NCBI GenBank assembly: GCA_020200675.1 | Contig: JAIVIG010000359.1 | Span: 1 to 11,494, forward strand | Direction: 5' to 3' | From: Actinomycetota bacterium | Lineage (GTDB): Bacteria; Actinomycetota; Rubrobacteria; Rubrobacterales; Rubrobacteraceae | DNA length: 11,494 bases | Shown: positions 6,310 through 11,494 of the stretch, in pieces | How the letters are laid out: each line of letters begins with the position of its first letter | Numbering within the stretch: position 1 is the first letter of the stretch | The notes under the pieces: generated by a model | What the model was told of the DNA's origin: nothing | The model's input: only the letters and a program-made list of their open reading frames with translations | The model's database searches: none | Position numbers and translations under genes: made by a program

Positions 6310-7773
6310 TCACTCCTGCTCGCCCGAAGCCCAAAACTCGCTCTGGAGCATCCTACGGGCGAGGTAGCGTGCCCGAGCGCGGCGGGTCCCAGCCTGCTCT
6401 TCGCCTTCGAGCCGGTCCACGATGATGTCTTCGTGCCCCCGCAAGGGATCCTCGTCGTCGAGGAAACCGTGGCCCACTTTGACACGTTCGCTCCTGAGCT
6501 CCTCGTACACCTCCCAAAGCGACTCCCCCAACAGCTCGGGCGGGAACAGGTTCTCCTCGTCGTTCTCGGCGGTCTCGTGATCCAGAAACACCTCTGGGCG
6601 AGACACCTTCTTCCAGGGCTTGCCCTCCCGTTCGGCGATCCTCTTGCGTCGCAGCAGTATGACGCCCTCGGCGATGCGAAAGAAGCACAGGAAACCGTAG
6701 TCCACGCTTGAGGAGTTCGCGCCCTCTCGGTAGAGGCGCATGAAGAACTCATAGTTGGGCAGCTCCCCGTAGTTCAGGCCGGAACCCAGGAACTCCTCGG
6801 GATCGAACACCTTCTCGCGGAAGTCGTCCTGCTTCGTGCCGCTTAGCATAAGCGTCGCAAGCTCGGCAACGTTCATCTGCAGAACCTCGACGGGCACGTC
6901 GTATCTGTAGGAGAGATCGCACAGGAAGGGATTGAGTATACGGTACGCCTTTCGCCGGGCGTCATCGGCTCCCTCGGCCCTGATCACGGCGCGGATCTGG
7001 CCCAGCCTGCCCTGGCTATTAGCCAGCAGCTGGAACTGGAGGGTGTCGCCCTCGTGGGTGTTGTACGTCAAGAGCGGCACCCCCACGGTGCCGTCTTCCC
7101 TTCGCCGTTCGATCATCCGGAGATGCGAGTCCCCCTCCATCATGAAGGCATCGGTCACGTAGGCGAAGGAGACGTCGGGCGCGCCCCGGCGCGTCAGGGT
7201 TGCCGTGACTTGGTAGGCACCCTCGTGTCCTGCGGGATCCAGGAAGCCGCCTCCGAACGGGTGATTATCCTCGTACCGCAGGGAAGCGGCGAACCCTCGG
7301 GTGCCGGGGAAGGACAGATTTTCGAGCATGGCGTATTCTTCGGGTTCCTGGGGCTCCTGCCTCGGCGAACGTGCGACGCGGTCGATATCCTCCTGGGTGA
7401 GTATCCCCTGCTCCAGTGCCCAGCTCTTCAGCTCCTCGTAAGGCTCGTAGGAGTGAGCCGGCAGCACGGGGCCGGTCGCGGAGGAGACGTGGACGATCGA
7501 GCCGCCGAACCAGTGCGGTTCGGGAACGGCCGCCTCGCGGCTCGCAAGCACCGCGTCGAGCGCCTTGCGACCCCCGTAGGTCACCTTCAAAACCGGCGGA
7601 GTTCCTTTGGAGACGAGCCACGACAGCCGCTCCGCGCGCTCGACAGCGGCGGCCACCCAGGGGCCGATCTCGTGCGCCTCGCTCTCGAGGAGGCTTCCGC
7701 CGTGATCCACCTGTATGCGGTAGACGAGCTCCATCGCCTCTTCCATCTCTTCTCTCCAGCGCATGTCATTCAC
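6310..7773 (-). CDS. Uncharacterised protein, putative winged-helix N-terminus and HEPN-like C-terminus
   Basis: This 487-residue protein could not be confidently identified. Residues 1-80 look like a small winged helix: helices, ERAERLSWLVSKGT (45-58), a beta-hairpin VLKVTYGG, then RKALDAVLASRE. Residues 150-300 are mainly beta-like, with VTATLTRRGAPDVSFAYVTD and a mixed strand/helix part around 245-300. Residues 335-480 look helical: YEFFMRLYREGANSSSVDYG, FLCFFRIAEGVILLRRKR, then RSERVKVGHG. R430 and H435 form an RxxxxH pattern like the RNase motif of HEPN domains, followed by HEDIIVDRLEG and RARARYLARRMLQ. The overall feel recalls Apea-like HEPN and MauJ-annotated proteins. GTG 7771-7773 was chosen because GAGG lies seven to eight bases upstream; ATG 7762-7764 is an alternative. 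It sits inside the dnaX-ybaB-recR cluster next to a toxin-antitoxin relic, hinting at an accessory or defence role. Confidence 0.6.
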   Translation of the reverse strand: MNDMRWREEMEEAMELVYRIQVDHGGSLLESEAHEIGPWVAAAVERAERLSWLVSKGTPPVLKVTYGGRKALDAVLASREAAVPEPHWFGGSIVHVSSATGPVLPAHSYEPYEELKSWALEQGILTQEDIDRVARSPRQEPQEPEEYAMLENLSFPGTRGFAASLRYEDNHPFGGGFLDPAGHEGAYQVTATLTRRGAPDVSFAYVTDAFMMEGDSHLRMIERRREDGTVGVPLLTYNTHEGDTLQFQLLANSQGRLGQIRAVIRAEGADDARRKAYRILNPFLCDLSYRYDVPVEVLQMNVAELATLMLSGTKQDDFREKVFDPEEFLGSGLNYGELPNYEFFMRLYREGANSSSVDYGFLCFFRIAEGVILLRRKRIAEREGKPWKKVSRPEVFLDHETAENDEENLFPPELLGESLWEVYEELRSERVKVGHGFLDDEDPLRGHEDIIVDRLEGEEQAGTRRARARYLARRMLQSEFWASGEQE

Positions 7774-7949
7774 AACGGCACCTCAAAACGAGGTTTTCAG
7801 GAGTTGTCTAGAATCCGTAGGGACGTCTCGGGCGGCTCGCCTTCGCACAAGATCAGCGCGAACCCGAAGTTTTTACCACACGAGTTGGGGGAAAGGTTTG
7901 ATTCAAGAGAGGAACGTCTTGAAGTTCTCTCCGTGGCCGTCCAGAGGCT
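7774..7949. other. Intergenic region between dnaX and the HEPN-like gene
   Basis: These 176 bp are richer in A and T than their surroundings, especially 7860-7950. On the minus strand a stem TTCGCGC/GTGCGAA (between 7840 and 7861) lacks a following T run, so it is not a convincing terminator. A second hairpin, ACCTC-GTTTT-GAGGT (7794-7780), contains the Shine-Dalgarno of the next gene. On the plus strand a short helix-like reading ends at a stop near 7951-7953, with no start. No RNA gene was seen. Confidence 0.5.
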
Positions 7950-9887
7950 CTAATCGTCCCCGTTTTGCTTGTCCCCCGTAAGCCCCCCGTCGGGACCGAA
8001 TAGCTCTTGCGCTATGGCGAATACCTCCCGCGAGTCCCGGATCGTATCGTCGGCTCCTGCTCTCTCTCCGGCTTCCGCGCGCGGTTCGTCCTCCGCCTCC
8101 GGCATCGGAGCCTCGTCCACGCCATCCGGGGTGCCGCGGCGCGGCGTCTCTGCCTCGGGTTCCGGCGCCGTCTCGGGAGCAACTTCTGGGATGTCGCGCG
8201 ACGGTCGCGGGCTAGGTGGCGAGGCAAAGTCGTTCGCGCCCTCCAGCGGGGTTTTCGTGCTCGGGGAGCCTGCGGAGACCGGTCCGTCCGCGCCGGCGAT
8301 GCGAAACTCCAGCCGTGGCCTCACCCCAAGCCGTCTCTCCAGGATCTCCCCAAGGGCTTCGCCGTGGCGGGGCTTTCCGGCCTCTTTCGCGTAGAAGTCC
8401 GAGTCCTTGGGAAACGCGATCTCCAGGACCCCGTCCTGAAAGCTCGATGGCACCCCCTCCGCGAAGACGGTGGCCGTAAGGGCCTGCTTGCGGTCCTTCA
8501 GGTCCTGAATAACCCGACCCCACTGCGCAACCACAGCCCCCACCGTCTCGTCACGCCCAGCTTCGCGCTCCGGATCGTGCCCCGGTACAGCCTCCTCCGG
8601 TTTGCCATCTCCCCGATCCTCCCCGGCATGAAGCGTGACTTCCGGCGTCGCGGCTTCCGCGGGCGTGTCCTGTTGCGCGTTCTCGGATTCTGCCTCTTCC
8701 GCACGCGACGGCGCGGCCGGTACGGCGGCTACGGTAGCTCCGTTCGCGACGGCCTTCTCCAGCGTTTCTAGGCGTCCGAGGAGGGCATCCACGGAAGGCT
8801 CAGCATAGTCGCGGGCGAGCTTGAGGAAGGTCAGCTCGAGTTCCAGCTTCGGGTCGCCGCCGCGTTTGGCGCGCGAGAGGGAGTCGCCTAAAGACTCGAT
8901 CATGCGCACCACCTCGGCGGTCGGGATGCGCCCGGCCTGCTCTTCGAGGCCCGCCCTCTCCTCACCCCCGACCTCGGCGAGCGCGATCTCGGGGGCGTGC
9001 GGCAGGAGCATGAGTCGTCTTAGATGCGCGACGAGCTCGCCGACGAACCGTGAGAGGTCTTTCCCCTCGTTCTGGAGCCTGTCCACGACGCGCAAGGCGT
9101 CCGCGGCCCGTCGCTCGTAGAGGGCCTGCGCCGTCTCCAGCAGCGCCTCCGAGCCGGCGCTGCCCAAAAGTTCCCGGACACGCGCGGCGGTAATGGGGCC
9201 GTCGACGAACGAGGCGAGCTGGTCCAGGAGGCCCTCGGCGTCCCGGAACGAGCCTCTGCCCTCGCGGGCGATCAGGGTGAGCGCTGCCGGCTCGACCTCT
9301 ATCCCCTCGGCCTCGGAGATCTCGCGCAGCTTCTCCGAGAGCAACGAAACCCCGGGCCTGCGGAAGTCGAAGCTCTGGCAGCGGCTTATGATCGTCGGCA
9401 AGACCTTGTGCTTCTCGGTCGTCGCAAGCACAAAGACCACGTGCTCCGGCGGTTCTTCGAGCATCTTCAAGAGGGCGTTGAACGCCTCGGTGGTGAGCAT
9501 GTGGACCTCGTCGATGATGTAGACCTTCATACGCCCCTGCGCGGGCGCGAGGTTCACCCTGTCCCTGAGCTCCCGGATCTCGTCTATCCCCCGGTTCGAA
9601 GCCGCGTCCATCTCCAGCACGTCCATCGAGGAGTTGTTGACGATCGCGCGGCAACTCTCGCACGTCCCATCCGGCTCTGGCGTCGGCCCCTTCTCGCAAT
9701 TCAGCCCCATCGCCAGCACCTTCGCCGTCGAGGTCTTGCCGGTCCCGCGCGGTCCCGAGAACAGGTAAGCGTGCGCCACGCGGTCGGTCTCGATAGCGCG
9801 CCTGAGCGTCCGCACCACCGGCTCTTGCCCGACGACGGCATCGAAGGTGCGGGGGCGCCACTTGCGGTAGAGCGAGACGTGGCGCAT
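7950..9887 (-). CDS. dnaX: DNA polymerase III subunit gamma/tau
   Basis: DnaX is the ATPase of the replicative clamp loader. The protein has 645 residues from ATG 9885-9887. The AAA+ part includes YRKWRPRTFDAVVGQE (7-22), Walker A GPRGTGKT (45-52), Walker B IIDEVHML (124-131), sensor 1 LATTEKH (154-160), the SRC arginine finger (168-170) and sensor 2 GSFRDAEGLLDQL (212-224). The zinc module has Cys64, Cys76 and Cys79, but the fourth position is Asp73. Residues 380-450 and 540-620 are low-complexity Pro/Glu/Ala linkers around a tau-like domain near 450-530, and the tail FAIAQELFG is typical. No A-rich slippery site for a programmed gamma frameshift was noticed. The ATG has only a weak ribosome site. 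A promoter-like sequence lies just upstream and the SRP RNA beyond it. Confidence 0.96.
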   Translation of the reverse strand: MRHVSLYRKWRPRTFDAVVGQEPVVRTLRRAIETDRVAHAYLFSGPRGTGKTSTAKVLAMGLNCEKGPTPEPDGTCESCRAIVNNSSMDVLEMDAASNRGIDEIRELRDRVNLAPAQGRMKVYIIDEVHMLTTEAFNALLKMLEEPPEHVVFVLATTEKHKVLPTIISRCQSFDFRRPGVSLLSEKLREISEAEGIEVEPAALTLIAREGRGSFRDAEGLLDQLASFVDGPITAARVRELLGSAGSEALLETAQALYERRAADALRVVDRLQNEGKDLSRFVGELVAHLRRLMLLPHAPEIALAEVGGEERAGLEEQAGRIPTAEVVRMIESLGDSLSRAKRGGDPKLELELTFLKLARDYAEPSVDALLGRLETLEKAVANGATVAAVPAAPSRAEEAESENAQQDTPAEAATPEVTLHAGEDRGDGKPEEAVPGHDPEREAGRDETVGAVVAQWGRVIQDLKDRKQALTATVFAEGVPSSFQDGVLEIAFPKDSDFYAKEAGKPRHGEALGEILERRLGVRPRLEFRIAGADGPVSAGSPSTKTPLEGANDFASPPSPRPSRDIPEVAPETAPEPEAETPRRGTPDGVDEAPMPEAEDEPRAEAGERAGADDTIRDSREVFAIAQELFGPDGGLTGDKQNGDD

Positions 9888-9920
9888 ATCTAGAGTTTGC
9901 TGATTCGAGAAGACCTCACA

Positions 9921-9953
9921 CCGCTAGTATAGCGGAGGCTTCTGCAAGAGAAA
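9921..9953 (-). promoter_or_regulatory. Predicted dnaX promoter with palindrome over the -10
   Basis: On the minus strand a TATACT -10 (complement of 9926-9931) has a weak -35, TTTCTC (complement of 9948-9953), 16 bp upstream. Transcription would start near 9919, about 30 bases before the dnaX ATG. The -10 lies within a perfect 6-bp inverted repeat, CCGCTA-GTA-TAGCGG (9921-9935), which could be an operator or coincidence. Confidence 0.5.
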
Positions 9954-9999
9954 CGACCAAAAACAAAAGCTGATAGCTGACGGCTGATTGCTAACAGCT
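9954..9999 (-). terminator. Hairpin plus T-rich tail after the SRP RNA
   Basis: Reading the minus strand after the SRP RNA, AGCTGTTAGC (9999-9990) pairs with GCTATCAGCT (9977-9968) at nine of ten positions across a 12-base loop. The right arm runs into TTTGTTTTT. This is a plausible Rho-independent terminator insulating dnaX from the SRP RNA. The sequence also consists of AGCTGATAGCTGACGGCTGA-like short repeats, a pattern that recurs between genes in many bacterial genomes, so it may be a dispersed palindromic element. Confidence 0.5.
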
Positions 10000-10004
10000 A
10001 TAAC

Positions 10005-10281
10005 AAAAATTGCCGCGCACCCCGCCTTCGACGGACTCGAACCCGGCGAACTTCCGGTCGTCGGCTCCGGCCCGGCTACCCCGATAGCACATGGAGTTAC
10101 CCGCTTAGTGCTGCTGCCTCCCGGCCCTGACACGATTCGCGGGGTCCCATTGCCCGAGACCAGGCCCTCAACGCCGACCGCACCGGTTTCAACCGAACCC
10201 GGGCCGCCTCGGGCGGGGATCTAGGCCCTGCTAGGCGATCGCAGGTCCAGGGCATCGCCAGCTCCCCGCTTAGCGCGGCCC
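10005..10281 (-). ncRNA. ffs: Signal recognition particle RNA, large bacterial type
   Basis: This RNA is the scaffold of the particle that targets ribosomes to the membrane with Ffh. The S-domain tip reads GTCAGGGCCGGGAGGCAGCA (10131-10112 on the minus strand), with a GGGA (GNRA) tetraloop at 10122-10119 and the asymmetric AGCAGC side that binds Ffh. The 5' part, GCTAAGCGGGGAG then GCGATGCCCTGGACC and ATCCCCGCCCGAGGC, is the Alu domain of the large form known from Bacillus and Thermus. The ends pair: GCCGCGC (10279-10273) with GCGCGGC (10018-10012), followed by AATTTTT. A length near 270-277 bases fits the large type. Exact ends are estimates. It is transcribed toward dnaX. Confidence 0.92.
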
Positions 10282-10285
10282 GCAG

Positions 10286-10291
10286 AGTGTA
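10286..10291 (-). promoter_or_regulatory. Predicted -10 element of the SRP RNA
   Basis: The minus strand reads TACACT six bases before the expected 5' end of the SRP RNA (about 10280). At 17 bp upstream the -35 position reads CGTTCA, a poor match. The position relative to the RNA 5' helix is the main support. Confidence 0.45.
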
Positions 10292-10336
10292 CCAAATGAC
10301 GGCGAGGATGAACGGAGGGTGAATCGAGAAACTATG

Positions 10337-11098
10337 TCAGACGACCGCCTGAAGATACTCTATGGCGCCACCAAACCGAAAAGTGCCTCGCGGCTTCCCG
10401 AACATCGGGGCCACGGACTCTACCAACCATTCGCGGACGCTTTCCGAGCTCTCCCCTCCGTCCTCGACGGCTGCGGTCACGTTGCTCTGGGTCATGAGGT
10501 AGCTCGCGAGCTCTTCCGCGGAGAACGAAACCTCGTTGGTGTAGATTTCCCTCTCGACGAGCCGAAGCCCGTGGTTGCGGCATTCATCGTCCGTGAGGGG
10601 ATCTTTGTTACGAGGCGGACTGGGGTAGCGCACGAGGTAATCTTCTCTGTACCACCGTTCGTGCCTTGGGTTTTCTTTCATCTCTCCAAAGAACCCATTG
10701 TCGTAGATGACCAGCCACCCGGACGGTTTGAGCACCCGGCGGGCCTCGGCAAGAAAATGTGAGCGATCGAACCAGTGGAGGGCAAGGGCGACCGTGATCA
10801 GTTGAAAAGATCCGTCCGCAAAGGGCAAAGCTTCCGCAGAGGCTTCCACGTACCGCACGCCAGCTTCACGCGGCGCTCGGGCAAGCATCTTCCGTGAGAC
10901 GTCAGTACCGACGACCCGGAAGGCGATCTCCTTCAACGCCACGGTGGATTGCCCGGTACCGCAGGCCGCATCGAGGGCCAGAGGAACAGGCTCGCGAAGC
11001 CTCAGGAAGTCCCAGATCTTCTCTATCACCAACGGGTGGAAGTAGGGACGGCTGCCGGCGTATCGCTCCGCCGCGTTTCGAGATTCGAAGTAGCTCAG
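10337..11098 (-). CDS. Class I SAM-dependent methyltransferase
   Basis: This gene would encode a 253-residue Rossmann-fold methyltransferase of the Methyltransf_11/UbiE-like kind. Motif I LDAACGTGQST lies near 42-52 of the long form, the acidic end of strand 2 is VGTDVS (Asp66), and ASAEALPFADGSFQLITVAL is motif II. HWFDRSHFLAEARRVLKPSGWLVI (split across 108-131) is the usual post-motif helix and strand. The C-terminal half is the variable substrate region. The conserved N-terminal segment YFESRNAAERYAGSRPYFHP precedes every ATG/GTG/TTG candidate. The first in-frame codon after the upstream TGA (11114-11116) that fits is CTG (11096-11098). A TTG at 11030-11032 would give 231 residues but cut this segment and has no ribosome site. 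I prefer the long form. It starts 52 bp after the peroxidase-related gene and may share its operon. Substrate unknown. Confidence 0.83.
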   Translation of the reverse strand: MSYFESRNAAERYAGSRPYFHPLVIEKIWDFLRLREPVPLALDAACGTGQSTVALKEIAFRVVGTDVSRKMLARAPREAGVRYVEASAEALPFADGSFQLITVALALHWFDRSHFLAEARRVLKPSGWLVIYDNGFFGEMKENPRHERWYREDYLVRYPSPPRNKDPLTDDECRNHGLRLVEREIYTNEVSFSAEELASYLMTQSNVTAAVEDGGESSESVREWLVESVAPMFGKPRGTFRFGGAIEYLQAVV

Positions 11099-11150
11099 TG
11101 TCCGTCCCGTCGCTCAATCGCAGCAAACGGCGCCGCGGACAAACGACCGC

Positions 11151-11494
11151 CTAACGAAACAGCCCATGGTTCTTGCGGTCCGGCAGGTGACCGGCGGCCT
11201 CGGCGACGCGGTTGTTGTAGTTGTATATAGAAGCCGTGGTGATGATGTCGTAGACGTCGTCGAGGCCGAAGCCTAGCTCCTGCAGCTTCTCTATGTCCCT
11301 CTCGTCGCAGTCCACGGGCGTACGGGTTATCTTGATCGCGTAGTCGAGCATGGCGCGAGTCTTCTCGTCCAGCCCGGCGCGCCGGTAGTCCTGGACTATC
11401 TTCTCGGAGAGGACCGGATCTCCGGTGAGACGCCGCAACTCGGCGCCGTGGTTGGTCAGTCAGAAGACGCACTTGTTCTCGGCGGAGACGACCA
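11151..11494 (-). CDS. Peroxidase-related AhpD/CMD-family protein with in-frame TGA at CxxC (candidate selenoprotein), 5' end missing
   Basis: The C-terminal 114 codons lie in the window. The sequence fits the carboxymuconolactone decarboxylase/AhpD-like 'peroxidase-related' family, small helical proteins that reduce peroxides or disulfides through a CxxC pair. VVSAENKCVF is followed by TGA (11460-11462) and then LTNHGAELRRLTGDP. In relatives the TGA position is the second Cys of CxxC, and the HG that follows it is conserved. The rest, GLDEKTRAMLDYAIKITRTP, LGFGLDDVYDIITTASIYNY and NNRVAEAAG, is intact and typical, ending in TAA at 11151. Because both sides are in frame and well preserved, I annotate readthrough with selenocysteine (CxxU) as the leading idea. 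A nonsense mutation or base-call error (TGC or TGT to TGA) is the alternative. Restarting at TTG 11436-11438 would remove the redox site. The methyltransferase follows 52 bp later. Confidence 0.72.
11429..11462 (-). promoter_or_regulatory. Candidate bacterial SECIS element
   Basis: Directly after the TGA (11462-11460), GGCGCCG (11447-11441) pairs fully with CGGCGTC (11435-11429), six Watson-Crick pairs plus one G-U. The loop is AGTTG. The loop begins 19 bases after the TGA and has G at its second position. As I recall them, bacterial SECIS models want an apical loop about 16-37 bases from the UGA with G among its first two bases, so this fits. GC-rich coding DNA forms such stems easily, so this is supportive only. 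Confidence 0.4.

Noticed and set aside
7054..7953. 299-codon plus-strand open frame opposite the HEPN-like gene
   Set aside because: Most of it mirrors the minus-strand gene and shows no domain; only its last 30 or so codons lie in intergenic DNA and are noted separately.
10021..10060. tRNA T-arm-like GGGTTCGAGTCC on the minus strand
   Set aside because: No matching acceptor stem, D-arm or anticodon arm surrounds it, and it lies inside the 3' strand of the SRP RNA long helix.
10319..10762. Plus-strand open frame opposite the methyltransferase
   Set aside because: The minus-strand methyltransferase is clear, and the plus frame has no family features.
1..11494. CRISPR arrays, insertion sequences and prophage genes
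   Set aside because: No regularly spaced direct repeats, transposase or integrase motifs were seen by eye.

Overview
The window reads as a high-GC actinobacterial chromosome segment, most like Rubrobacter or a related deep-branching lineage. That placement is inference from protein flavour, GC content, TTG/GTG start use and a large-type SRP RNA; no taxonomic search was possible. Nearly every gene lies on the minus strand, so the biological order runs from high to low coordinates.

Right end (about 11494 to 9888). A partial AhpD/CMD-type peroxidase-related gene comes first. Its frame carries a TGA exactly where the second Cys of the redox CxxC motif is expected, which makes it a selenocysteine candidate with a SECIS-like hairpin just after it. 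A class I SAM methyltransferase follows, apparently with a non-standard CTG start. Next come a large SRP RNA (ffs) with its own -10 element, terminator-like structures, and a promoter with a palindrome for dnaX.

Core block (9887 to 2425). This holds the replication and repair genes dnaX, ybaB/ebfC, recR and a MrfA-type DEAH helicase with a C-terminal cysteine cluster. dnaX-ybaB-recR is a widely conserved trio. Here it is split by about 2.2 kb of accessory DNA: a 487-residue uncharacterised protein that looks like winged helix plus HEPN, a ribbon-helix-helix antitoxin, and a PIN toxin remnant whose start codon and C-terminal part are lost. ybaB-recR-helicase has its own promoter and is tightly coupled (7 bp between ybaB and recR, 11 bp overlap between recR and the helicase).

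Left end (2344 to 1). An intact short-chain dehydrogenase is followed by a LOG/TIGR00725-like remnant lacking a start and its C-terminal half. A lone plus-strand gene (683-1246) encodes a conserved hypothetical SRPBCC-like protein. The 5' two-fifths or so of an HtrA/S1C-type protease gene runs off the left edge, divergent from it.

The most notable signal is the in-frame TGA at 11460-11462. The second is the accessory module with a decayed toxin inside the dnaX-recR cluster.
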